64,000 nt of DNA from Edaphochlamys debaryana (Eukaryota > Chlorophyta > Chlorophyceae > Chlamydomonadales): the NCBI GenBank assembly GCA_016858145.1, contig JAEHOE010000003.1:558001-622000 (forward strand). The letters are read 5' to 3'. Shown piece by piece: positions 11,639 to 23,400 of this stretch. Made by a program: the position numbers and the translations under genes. The notes beneath the pieces were generated by a model. The model saw nothing but the letters and a program-made list of their open reading frames with translations, searched no databases and was not told where the DNA came from. Each line of letters opens with the position of its first letter. The first letter of the stretch is position 1.

Positions 11639-13400
11639 TCACAGCAGCACCTTGTGCTCCTTGCCGGCCTTGAAGTTCTCAGCCGCCTAGGGAGGGGTAG
11701 GGGGCGCGGGCAAAAGCCGGCAAGCGTTTGACTCGTTTCAGCAAACAGCGGTCTAGACCCGGACGCTCAAGCCAAGCCGCATCGCATCGTACGCACCCAG
11801 CGCTGCCTTCTGCCGCCCGCGAGCCCATTCTAGCCGGCGGACCCTCAGTTAACCGTCCCCTCCCCCCCCTTCGCTCCGCCCCACGCCCCCCTGCGCACCT
11901 GCTCCCAGTTGACCACGTTCCAGAAGGCCGCGATGTACTCCGGGCGGCGGTTCTGGTACTTGAGGTAGTAGGCGTGCTCCCACACGTCCAGGCCCAGAAC
12001 GGGGAAGAGGGGCTTGGTGTCGGGCAGGTGGGACATGAGCGGGTTGTCCTGCGGATGCGTTGGGGGGCGGGAGGGTAGGGGAGGTGGTAGGCCATGTCAG
12101 GTAACAGGAGGGGGCAACGACATTAGGGCAGGAGTGCACAAGACTTCCCATTGCCTTTCGCCTGCGCTCTTCACAGGTCACACGTTCTCCTCCCCACCTT
12201 CCTGCCCCCCCTGTCCCGTCGCCAAAGCGCCCCAACCGACCCACCTGGTTGGGGGTGGACTCAATGTGCAGCTTGCCCGCCTCGTCCACGCCCAGCCAGG
12301 CCCAGCCGCTGCCGAAGCGGCCCGCGGCGGCGGCGTTGAACTTCTGCGCTCACCGGGGGGCGAGGAGGGGAAAGCACGCACACGAAGACGCAGCCGAGGA
12401 AGGTAAGCCAGCCAGTCAGCGGCCACAGGCCAGGAAGGCAGCAGGCCAGCCCATCGTCCCGTCTCGAGTCAGGAAAGCAACATCACGCCCATCAGCCCAC
12501 AACGAAGCCACGACCCCCCAGTCCCCCACCGTCTTCATCTCGTCCACGGAGCCGAAGTCGGCCTCGATGGCGGCCTTCAGGTCACCCATTGGGCCGTTGG
12601 TGTTGGAGGGGTTGGTCATGATCTGGGCGGAGGAGGGGAGGGGAAAGAGGGGTACTGAGGTGGTGGGCGTGGCCGGTGAGCGGTGCCTTCTCAGGGGATC
12701 GTGCAAGGTCCCACACGGCAAGCGCATCAAGGCCGCTGACGGGAACCCACGGACACAGCGAGACCCTGTTTCAGCGCCCACCTTCCAGAAGAAGCTGTGG
12801 TTGTAGTGGCCACCGCCGTTGTTGCGGACAACGGTCTTGATGTCGGCGGGGATCTTGTCGGTGTTCACGGCCTTGTTCAGGTCCACGATGCTGAAGAAGC
12901 AAGAAGGGGGGGGGCGAGCAGGGGTTGGTTAGGGGGATGGAGTTGGGGGCCAAGGCAACTAGGACACGGCGCGCGGGGTTGACACGCAGGCCCCGTCGGA
13001 TGACATCCGTCATATGGGTTGCCGTGGGAACAGACCCGGAAGGCCCGAACTCATTCCCGCCCGCATACGTAATGCATGGCCAAGCTGGGGCAGCGCGACG
13101 GCTTTGCGACGAGGTTAGGGCTCGAGATCAGCATGCGCGACCAAGCGCGCTCGAGGGCAGTATGCCAGTGCCTACATGCTGCAAGCGACTGCATACATGC
13201 ACAATTTGCCCAGCGGCGCGCGAGGGGCGACCCAGAACGCACCCAACGCTCTTCAGCTCCGGGAACTTGTCCAGGGCCGCGTTGAGGTTGTTCACGTAGG
13301 TCTGGTGGTGCTTGGTGTGGTGAATGTTCATGGTGGTCGCGTCGACATGCGGCTCCAGGGCCGCATAGTCGTAGGGCAGCGAGGGCAGCGAGAAGGCCAT
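11639..13400 (-). CDS. Manganese superoxide dismutase
   Basis: Six exons join in frame with GT...AG introns: 13243-13400, 12782-12890, 12530-12622, 12245-12343, 11899-12048 and 11639-11686, giving 218 residues, normal for the family. It dismutates superoxide to oxygen and hydrogen peroxide. Metal ligands are all visible: His27 (NIHHTKHH), His84 ([11 protein letters not shown]), Asp174 and His178 (DVWEHAYY). GGGH and PNQDNP are Mn-type signatures; Fe-type enzymes usually have AQ/AW in the corresponding places. The protein starts [15 protein letters not shown] directly at the fold, so no plastid or mitochondrial leader is present and a cytosolic location is inferred. A second, leader-bearing start by alternative splicing cannot be excluded. 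Confidence 0.95.
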
Positions 13401-14330
13401 GGTTGGATTGGCACTCGGCTCTGCGCGTGTGCGACTATGTGAACTCGGGTTGGCTGCTGGGTGAAGAAGCGCCGTGACACAAGGCGAGCGCGTGCGGTGC
13501 GCCCTTCTTGAGGCCGGAATGGGCATCGGAGGCTCGCCGGGATCGAAGCGGTTACGCGCCGGGCCCGAAAGTCCTGTGCGCTCGCGCCCCGGCCCCGCAA
13601 GCAGCGGTCCAGATGCATGATGGCGACACTGACTGTTGACGGAACGCTGCGAGGCCGCGAGCTACTGCCGCGACACACGAACCCGTCGCGCGCTGGGCGT
13701 GCCGATGCCCCGCCAGTCCCCGCCCCCTGCCCTCTTACGCCCCGTCCCTTGAGCAGGGGGGCCCATACTCGCCGGCCCTCGACCAGTCCTTCAGCCTATC
13801 AGTCCCTTTCCGCAAGCGCAGAGCTGCTTGCGCGGAGCTGCGTTGAGGATTGGGGGTCTCGCAGCAGACGCAAGGAGCGGGCCCAGCACCCGGTGCGCTT
13901 AAGCTGGACAGGGCTGGGTGGATCAAGGCTGGCGGCGCTCGGGACGAGGACGACAACCGAACCAAGCCTAACAAAGCAATGGATACTTGGCATTCGTCAG
14001 GCCTAGACTCGCCCGTCATCACAGTCGGCCAGAGGCCCAGAGCCATCGACCAACTGGGCCGCTGTTTCAGGCCCCTGCCGCAACGGCGCCAATTCATTCA
14101 CCTACTGCATTCCCCCTCATAGTCTTCAACTCTGTGGGTCCAAAGTATTCTACAGTCACCCCACAGGTGCGCACACACCGAGCTTGACGTTGCCCAGTCC
14201 CGCAATACGCCGCCCAGCCCTTGCCCCTTCTGCGTCAGCCCCAAGCAACTCACAGGCGGCACAGCCCATACTACGCTGGAATCAAAGCAACCCATATCAT
14301 GCCGTCAACCCCAAGCCTGCACCGTCTGCC
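13401..14330. other. Superoxide dismutase promoter region and 3' flank of the kinase-like gene
   Basis: No further gene is recognised. The right part (from about 14200) matches the 3' flank of the second kinase-like copy near 46063-46190 in inverted orientation, so the duplication extends about 130 bp past the stop codon. Confidence 0.5.
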
Positions 14331-16421
14331 CTACGCCGTCTTCTGCATCCGCGCCAGGGCGGTGCGGAGGGCGGCCAGGGTGGGGCGCTCTTCCGGCTGC
14401 GGCACCAGGCACCGCTCCGCCAGCGCCCGCAGCCCCGCCAGCACCTCCGCGTTCCGCGCGCTGCCCACGCCCGGCTTGCCGCTGTGCGCCGCCCGCGCCT
14501 GCAGGACCTGCTCCACCAGCGCCAGCGCCTCCAGCAGGCACTTGCCCAGGTGCCACACGTGGGAGGCGAAGCCAGTCCACGGCCCCCGCCGCTGCGTCTG
14601 CTCGGGCGCGGCGTAGTCAGCCGTGGTGGGCGTGCCGGCGGTGAGGGGGCACTGCGGGCTGCTGCCGGCGCTGACGATCTGGTAGCCGTCCCAGTCGATG
14701 GCGGCCAGGCAGCCAACGGCCGTGACCAGGTCGTTCTGGAACTTGTTGTCGGGCATGACGATGCCTCGGGCGCGGAAGAGCGCCAGCTGCTCCACCTTGG
14801 CGACCAGGAGCGAGAGCAGCTCGGACCAGGCCAGGTGGGTGCCGGGCAGGGCCGGGTGCTCGCCCGGGGCGTGGGCCCTGGCCGAGCGCCTCAGGCCGGC
14901 GCCGCACGCGAGGTCGTAGATGCGCTGCTGCAGGGTGCCCAGCGGCGCCCAGGCGGTGTAGTACACCACCCAGAACAGGCCGTCCACGGGGCCCTCCACG
15001 TCCCAGCCCAGCACAGGCAGGACGGCCTTGGCAGCGGCGGCGCGGCAGGGCCCAGCCTTGAGGGCCGCCTGAGCCCCTGCGTAGCCGGCGAGGTCGGCGC
15101 TGACGATGTTGAAGTTCTTGTTGAAGGTGGCGGGGGTCGTGTTGGCGGGGAGGCAGGCCTTCTTGCAGGCCACCTCGACCACCTCCTTGCGCGTCTGGCC
15201 CCCCGCCAGGGTCTGTGTGGTGACCATCTTGCCGCGGTACACGGAGCACAGGGCCGTGTCGGTCCCAGGCAGGCACGCCGCCGAGCGCTGCAGGAGCCCC
15301 TCGCAGCGGAAGGTGGTGCTGGCGGTGAGCGGCGAGAGAGCGATGCCGGTGCGCTCGCGGATGAGCGCAGTCACGTCATCACGCGTGCGCGGGACGGAGG
15401 CGGGGGTCGTGGAGGCGGGAGCGGAGGCCGGCGGGATGGGCGCGGCGGTGTTGACTGGTGAGGCTGCGACGGAGGAGGGAGGGGAGACGCGAGCGCGGCA
15501 GTCGGAGGTGGGCGGGGTGGCCGGGGCGGTGGGCTTGGCGCTGAGCAGGGAGGCCTTGGAGGCGGCACCGACGCAGGCAGCGGTGGCGGCGGCCTTCTGG
15601 GCGGCCTTGGGGAGCGGTGCCTTGCAAGCCGACGTGGGCTGAGCGTGGCAAGGGGCAAGGGCAAGCGAGGGCGTGTCGTCAGAGAGTTGGGAGAGGCTGC
15701 ATGCGAGTCCCACCCTCGATTGCTGCTGCTTCTGGACAGAGCTCTGGCAAGTCCATGCAGCTCTGACCCTGCCCATGCATTGTCAACCGTGCCATCGCAG
15801 TTGTGCAATCCCTCCAGTCCCCGAGACCCACCTTGCGGGTGGCAGGGATGGTCGAGCCGAACGCCGAGCGCTTGGGTGGAGGGGCACGCCGGGTGGCGGC
15901 CGTGGTGGCCGGCTTCGTCACGGAGGACCTGCAAAGCACGGCAAAAGGAGGAAGGAGGGGTTAGGTATGCGAGAGGGAAACAACCAAACGAGGCTGCTCG
16001 GCGCTGGCGACACGCGACTCGGGATGCCATCGCGACATGGAACGGGGCAAGCCGTTAACTCATGCTGCGACGGAGCCTCTGCTGACATCCTTAACGTTGT
16101 GGTTGTGATTGCAGGGTGATTGTGGCAGCGGCCGGCCCCGAAATGCTCGAGTTGCGCACAGCGCTACCGGCGATCCACATCGGCGGAGGCCAACTCGGCG
16201 ACCCCACCCCGCCACTGTTCACACCCAAGCTAGAGTGATTGGCAATTCTCTAATTGCTGTATCTGCGACTGGCACCCGGCGATAGCAGCTCTAGCGCCCG
16301 GCCCAGCCGCCCTGAGGCCCCCGACTCACCCTTGGCGAGGGGCCACAGCCGTAGGAGCAGCCGCTCCGGTCATGAAGCGGCTTGCTAGCTTGGCGACGTC
16401 CTGCTGCTTAGCGCTGGACAT
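14331..16421 (-). CDS. Kinase-like (probable pseudokinase) protein, copy A
   Basis: Three exons (16330-16421, 15832-15928, 14331-15638) join in frame to 498 residues. The same structure is seen in copy B at 43966-46062, which supports the model. The N-terminus (MSSAKQQDVAKLASRFM) and a Pro/Ala-rich linker precede a kinase-like fold. An N-lobe resembles SVYRGK...VEVACKKA. A degenerate catalytic stretch PDNKFQNDL (about residue 358) replaces HRD. AIDWDGY (about 377) sits where DFG belongs. DYAAPEQ (about 402) matches the APE motif, followed by HVWHLGKCLLEAL and a final CLVPQPEERPTL helix. Missing HRD and altered DFG suggest no phosphotransfer, but this is inference. Substrate and pathway are unknown. 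Confidence 0.75.
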
Positions 16422-17034
16422 CCTTGCTCAAGATGCAGGAGAGTTGAGTCGCGGACAGAGATACGAGAGGCGGCTGAGCCTTGAGTACCGGAAGGGAGGG
16501 GAGCTAGATAGCTTGGTAGCTTAGAGATCAAGGTGTGTGGATTGTGGGAGAGTCGTAAGAGCTGGGCCGGCAGGCAGCAGGCCCTCTTGTAGGCCAGCCG
16601 TGACTCCTTAGACCGTTCCCCTACTGCGGTTCGTAATTCCGCGCCACAGGCTGCCCCCAGGCGTGCTACTGGGCCGCAAGTAGGGGCTCAAGCAGCTAGC
16701 GTCTGGCCTAGCCTAGCGCGGGTGCGGGCTGGGCGCAAGCGGGAACTAGTTTTGCGGGACCCGGTGATCGTCTGCTGAAAGTGCGCTGCCGCCCTGCACC
16801 CCCAGCTGCTAGAAGGGCTACGGACAACCTGCTATCCTTTGGTGCAAAGAAAGAGGGCTGGCGCAAGGGGCCTGCAAACGCGGACTTGCCTTGCTGGACA
16901 GCCCGCCCCAGAGTGCCTTTGCCACCTTCTCGGGAAGCTCTATCCTCAGAGCTCTATACCATCACGCTGCGCAGCAAACCTCGGGGCGTCTGCGCAGGGA
17001 GAGCTCCACAAAGGGCGGTCCAGCATTTCGTCCC

Positions 17035-17038
17035 AGCC
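17035..17038. repeat. Target-site duplication AGCC, left
   Basis: AGCC immediately precedes the element start (TGACAGG). The same four bases follow the right end at 31140-31143. The empty site in the inverted paralogous arm has a single AGCC (43344-43347 on the opposite strand). Confidence 0.85.
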
Positions 17039-17469
17039 TGACAGGGCACAGTACTGTCGCTGTCACAGTATGGTTGCCGGTTGTGAGTTGAGGTGGGATG
17101 CCGGGGATTTGTGGTTGGTCTGCTGGTTTGTGCTGGAGGGTACGTCTAGGGTCGTGACTAGGGTTGTGACACCAGGGTTTGCCTCGTGGGACACGTGGCA
17201 TGAGCACCTGAGGTACGGCAATGAACCCTTCCGATCGGGGGGACTTAGGCGAACGCCCGGCTTCCGACTGGCAAGTCGGAAGCACTGCTGCTGCTACCAC
17301 GACGACTGAAACTACTAGAGTGTTGCTGCTCTGCTGCCTCTAGCGCCTGCGGCGTAGTCTCTGTGCCATCCGACGACCCCCGAGGAGCCTTCGCTCGACC
17401 CAGCTGCTGAGCCTCGGCGCTGGTCCTAGAAGTGAGCCCAGGCACCGCCTGCGTCTTTGCTCGCCGATT
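17039..17469 (+). repeat. Terminal repeat A1 (left end of retroelement)
   Basis: 431 bases identical to 30659-31089. Unlike a normal 5' LTR it is not followed by the 50-bp B sequence; the text continues directly as open reading frame. The first codons of that frame lie inside this repeat. Confidence 0.93.
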
Positions 17470-20400
17470 TGCTTCCGACTTCTCTTTCGTCCGCTGGCGC
17501 CGCGCGCTACGGACTCCCAGACTCGATCGCTCCGGGCCCCGCCCGCGCTGCGATCTGGCTTCCAAGGAGTCTTCTAGGAAGTCCAAGCAACAGACTGCGT
17601 CTGGTGCTGATAGGCGTGGGCCCGCGGCCGCGCCTCTGCCGATTCCTCAGCTCACGCCTGTGTCCACGACCGCGAGTCGAGCTGCAGCGCGCGAGCTCCG
17701 TAGACAGGAAGAGCAGGAGGCTAATCTCCCGATCGATCGTTTGGCTGCCCTGCTGAACGCCCGAAACGCAGGTACTCCCATACGCTCGGCACCTGCAAGC
17801 CCAACTCGCGGACGAGGCCGCGCTGACCCGCGAGCGGCTACAACTGCTCTTCGCGGCAACCCGCTATTTGAGCAAGACCCCACCGGCTCCGCCGGTGCTG
17901 GGCCATCGAACTCCGGAGGCTCCGGCGAGCCTCAACATCGTCGCGCGCCTTCGGCCGACCTCGCGACTGAGGCGACCCGCAACGACGTTGCGGGTCCTTC
18001 TGGCTCCAACTCCGGTAGCAGCGCTGCTGAAGCGTCTTCGGGACCGGGCCCCGCCCGCGTTCCCTCTCCGCCAGCCCCGCAGCCCTCGGCTGCGGGGGCT
18101 CTACCTGCACTCGCCGAGGAGCTCGGGCATCGCCTGCCGGCACCGCCCGACGCGCCTGGTGAGCAGCAAGATCTCGGCCCGGGCCCCGCCCCGGCCGATC
18201 AAGCACAGCCTCCCCAGCCTGTGGCTGCGGGGGCTCTAGACGTAGCACCTGCTGAGGAGGGCGACGGGGAGCAACCTCCTCCCGCCCCGGCGCTGCCTGC
18301 GCCGGCACCTGCTGCCCAGCTAGCTCCCCGGGCTCCGCCCAGGTGGAGTGAAGACGAAGACATGGGCGACCGCAACTGTCCCAGCTTCGATGCTAAGCCA
18401 ACTTCCCTTCCCGCCTTCCTGCAGTCCGCTCGCCTGTTCGTCAAGCAGTGGGCCATGAGCGACCGAGGCGACAACAAGGCCCTGATAGCCGAGCTCATCC
18501 TCGCCGGCATGGCCGGTGGGCTCACCAAGGATGGGGGCAACAACCTCAACCTGGTCGTGCAAGGCTGGTGCGCGACCGAGGGCACCGAGGCCCTGACTGA
18601 GCACAAGGACAAGTGGACCCTGCTCCACGCCGGCGTCGCCAATCCCCCTGAGTACAAGGGCCAGGCCAAGCTCCCTGACCTCAAGCTCGACGCCTGCGAG
18701 TACCTGCTGGAGGCCCTGGCCAAGAAGTTCGGCCGCGAGGACCCCACGTCCAAGAAGAGCTACGACAACTTCGGCGTCGAGCCCCTCGAGGACCCCATGA
18801 CGGCGGGCGCCCGCTTCCTCTCCATCGTCAGGCCCATCAGCGAGGCCAGCATCTCGAGGCGCGTCCGTACCGAGCGCTGGCTCCGGGCCGTCATGGAGTC
18901 GCACTGGGTCAAGGCCAGCTTCATGAATGACACCATCAAGGTCAGCTACCTGGGCAAGGAGGACAGCGACCCCACCGCCTGGGACCTCGCCAAGGCCATC
19001 GTCCGCTGCCACGAGATCTACAGTGCCTTCCGGGTCGAGCAGGAGGCCGCCGACAGCAAGGTCAAGGACCCCAAGAAGGTCAAGGCGTTCGCCACATCTG
19101 CTGGTCCCGTCTCCGAGAGCACCAGCGCCCCCGGCGCGGGCTCGGCCGACATCGCCCGCCTCTCGTCGCAGATTGAGCGCATGGCCAACAGCGTCTCAGC
19201 TCTGGCCACGCACTCCGGTCGCCAGGACCACGGCAAGGGCTACGGCGGCCAGGCGGGCGGGCGCCAGCAGCTGCAGCAGTCGAGCGGCGGCAGCAAGCCC
19301 CGCTGGCCCAAGGCGGAGCCCGGCCCCGCCACCGGCTCCACGGGCGACTGCTCCTTCTGCAACGCCAAGCACCACTCGGTGGACTTCTGCTCGGCCAACG
19401 CCAAGGCCGGCAACCTGACCGCGCTGCCCGGCCACCCCAAGTCCATCAACATGGACAACGCCTGGGCGGAGCTGGTTCGCAAGAAGCCGGAGTATGCGGC
19501 GCTGCTCTCGGCGCCGCGACAGCAGCAGCCGCAGGGCGACCGCCCCCGCAGGCAGGACTACGCCAAGCCCAAGGACAACAACCGAGGCAAGGGCAACCCG
19601 CAGCACGCGGCCTACGCTGCAGAGGCCTCGCCGTACCTGCAGTCCCAGGCTCCGCCTGCGGCGCTGCACTACGGCCAGGGTCCCGCGTCCTACGGCTACG
19701 GCTACGGCTACTCCACGCCGCCGCCCTTGTCGTACGGCCACAGCTACGGCTACGGCCAGGGTCCTCCGGCTCCGCCCGCAGGTGCCTTCGCGTCCTCGGC
19801 CTCCTTCCGGGCCCCGGCGGCCCCGCCGCCCGGTGTGCCGCCGCCACCGTCCTGGCCCATGGGCTACGGGGCTCCACCTTTCTCGCACCCACCGCCATCC
19901 TCGTACGCACCGAGCTCGGCGTCCGCTCTGCACACGGACGTTCTCTCGGTGGCCCAGCACCCGTACAACAGTACGTTCGTCACGTACGTGGAGTATGGCT
20001 CTCCCGGCGCAGCCCTGGCCACGTCCGCTTCGGTCTCCCAGCTGGGGGGGGGTATGAGCGCGTGCAACAGCGTCGGCAGCTTCGCCAGCAAGGAGACCGG
20101 CCCCGCCGTGTCCCCGACTGGGCCGCCAACGCCGATCCAGGGCCAGACCGTGTGGCCACCGCAGGCCTCCTCGACCGCGGCCTTCAACACCGCCAAGGAG
20201 CCTATGCCGGCCAGCTTCCGGCAGCTGCCCCCCGGGCCGCTGCCCAGCTCCATGCGCCTGCCGCCCGTGGAGCAGGTCTCCTTCTCGCACATGAAGGACG
20301 GCAGCTCTAACGTCCGCTTCGGCCCCATGGCTCCGGGCAAGACGGCGGCGGCGCTCGAGATCCTGGGCAAGATGATGGCCGAGCTGCTGGATCTGCTCAA

Positions 20401-23400
20401 GGCCCCCGAGGTGATGCCCGAGGCCTCCGCCCTCGCCTGCTCATCTGCGGCCGCCACCGCCGGCTCCAAGATGGAGGAGATCAGGCAGTACCTGAAGAGC
20501 GAGCTCGCCAGCTCCCTTCACTACGTCGACAACAGCGACCCCAAGCGCGGCGCTGGCCTGCTCAAGGCCGACGGCACCCTGATCTTCCCTCCCGGCATCG
20601 GACCAGACACCATGTGCAACACGGTGGGTCTGATGGTCCAGAGCTTGTATGAGAGCCTCGGCGTCAAGCTGGAGCCCTGCAACGCCGGCGTCAAGTCCCT
20701 GCGCCAGAGCAGCCGACCCCTCGGCATCGCCCGCGTGTGGAACGTCATCACACCTGGCACCGCGTCCGAGCTGCGCGTCTGCGGGGACTTCCTGGTCGTC
20801 CCCGACGACTGGGCGTCCGGTCTCTTCACCATGCTGTGGGGCGGGCCGCTCTTCCACCAGTGCGGCATGCTGTACGACTACTACCCGCGCCCGCACCTCC
20901 GCTTCCGCTCCGGGCTGCACCAGGGCGACGAGACCATCAACGGCCACGTGGCGCTGGTTCCGGCCCCGCCGGAGCTGGAGAAGGTGGCAGCCTCGCTCCG
21001 TGCCTGCTACGCCACGGCCCTGCTGCCCTTCGAGCCCTCGCCGCCTCCGGTGGCTGAGGCCAAGGCCCAGCCCAAGACCGTCTCTGTGCGTATCCCCACC
21101 ATGCGGTTCGATCCCAGCGACTACGCTCGCCCGCTGGCGTCTTCGCTGGGGCTGAGCGATCGCCGCATCCGCATATGGGACTGGAGCCCCACGGACGGCG
21201 CCAGCGTGGCCTTCGCCACCAGCCTCGACACTGCGGAGGAGCTGGACGAGGAGGAGATGCTCGTGTATGAGGACGAGGAGCTGGCGGAGGCTGACGCGCG
21301 AGGGGAGCTGTCTGGGTCCCAACTCGAGGAGGTGCAGCCGCACCACACCCAAGCGCCGACGTCCGCCGCCTCGGCTCCGCCGAAGGGGGTTCCCGAGATC
21401 CAAGCCCTGGCTACGCACGACCAGCCACGGCGTCCCGCCTCATCCCGAGATGAAGGGCGTCAGTCCAACCTCGGCCGCTCCCGCTCCCGCGACCGAGGTG
21501 CTGAGAGCCGAGGCCGTGACCACGAGCGTGAGCGTTCAGGTGACCGTCAACCCCGCCGCAGTGGCAGTGGTGGAGCTGGCGGCCGCCGACCTTCGGGCTC
21601 TCCGCAGAGGTCCCGCAGCCGATCCCCTGGGACGCCTGGACGGCTCTCAGGCTCACGCCGCCCCTGCACCCTCTGCAGCTGTCTGCGCGAGGCGACGAAG
21701 CTGCAGGCTTACCGAGATCTGGCCATCTTCCCTGGTCATGAGAACTACCGAGGTGCTGGCCCCCGGCTCGGCAACCCGCTGCGTTACCCACCTTGGTCGC
21801 GGCACAGCCAGGACTACTGCCTGCTGCACGCCTTGCTGGGCGGCCCCACGCTGCTGCGGTGGACCCCGGAGCTCCAGGACTCGCTCAGCAGCCTGGACAT
21901 CAAGGGCTTCTTCCAGCCCATTAACGAGGTCGATCTGCAACCATGGCCTGAGGACCTGCCTGCGCTCCCCCTGGCCAAGGCGTACGACCGAGGTGACAAG
22001 CAGCTTCGCCGTGAGTGCCGGTGGACGGAGGAGGTGCTGGCGCGCATGGGCCCCGACCTAGATCGCCCCAACGTCTCCGTCTACCGCCAGAGTGAGCGCC
22101 ACATCCACTCCAGTACTCACTTCATCGGTGCTTACATCGACTGGTGCCGTAAGCTCCGGGACTGGCTCGCCTTCAAGGGGCAGACCATCGGCTGGCGGGA
22201 GCAGCGACCGCTCCCGGCACCCCAGCCTGCCCCGCCACCGCCTCGCAAGGAGCGCAGCCGGCCCTCCGAGGTGCCCCCTGCCGCAGCCGCCGGGCCCTCG
22301 ACCTCGGCGACGCCCCAGCGCGACGCCGCGGCGGCGGGTCCCAGCGGCAGCGCCCAGGTGCGCAACCGAGAAGCGCTGGAGGCTGGCGCCCAGGCCCCGC
22401 CTGCAGTGCCTTCGCCCAAGCGCCAAGCGACCGCGACTCCCGCGACTCGGGCTCCGCCCGCAGCTCTGGAGGTGGCAGCTTCTGCGGACCAAGGCCCGCG
22501 CCCCGCGGGGGCGAAGCCCGTACCCACAGCCCCGGTGTTGGCTGCGGCTCTGGCGTCACGGTACCCTTACCTGCCGCCACCGCTGCCTGCCCCAGCAGTC
22601 CGCGATGCCCTCGTGCCTCCGCTACCGGCCGAGCAACCCGGTTCGGACCCCCAAGCCCTGCCGGTCAGCCAGCAGGCCTACATGTGGCGCCGTGCCTCGG
22701 CCATCATGGTAGGAGACGTCACCTTCGGTGAAGGCTGCGCGGATACGTATCAGCGCTATACGGAACGCGAAGCCGCGGTCGCCCTGCCGAGGCCGCCGCC
22801 TCCCGTCTGCGTCCTGGCATCCGTCTGCTACCACGGGTCCTCACTCACTGACGACGTCACGCCCATGGACCGCAACGACCTGTGCACCGGTCTGCTGTTT
22901 GGCGACAACGAACGATCCCGGTGGGAGTCACAAGGCCTCCCCAAGATCGAGATCACGTGCGCTGGGTTCGACATCACGCCGGCGTCGTATAGCGTCGACA
23001 TGGGCCTCACCGGGACAGGCTGCCTCATGCGGCAAGACCTCTTCGACGGCGTGCCCGTTGCCGTGCTGCAAGACACAGCGGTCGCTACCGCCGGTCTCTA
23101 CCACGAGGACGAGGGGATCAAGGTCTTCGGAGCGCGCGGTGTCAAGAAGTCGCTCTACTCCACCAAGCGCACGGCACGCGACGTACGCATCTTCATCAAC
23201 GGCACCCTGGGATGCGACGGCGCCCCAAATGATCCCGCAGCGATCATGGTGCAAGTGCCCGTAGCACCCGTCCTGCCCGTGGAAGACCTACCCTACGGCA
23301 TCGTGTTTGGGCGCCCATTCCTCTCCCTGCTGCGGGCAAACATCAGCGTCCGCACCTCAGGCGACGAGTACTGGCTGAGCTACCCCGTCGATGACACCGC

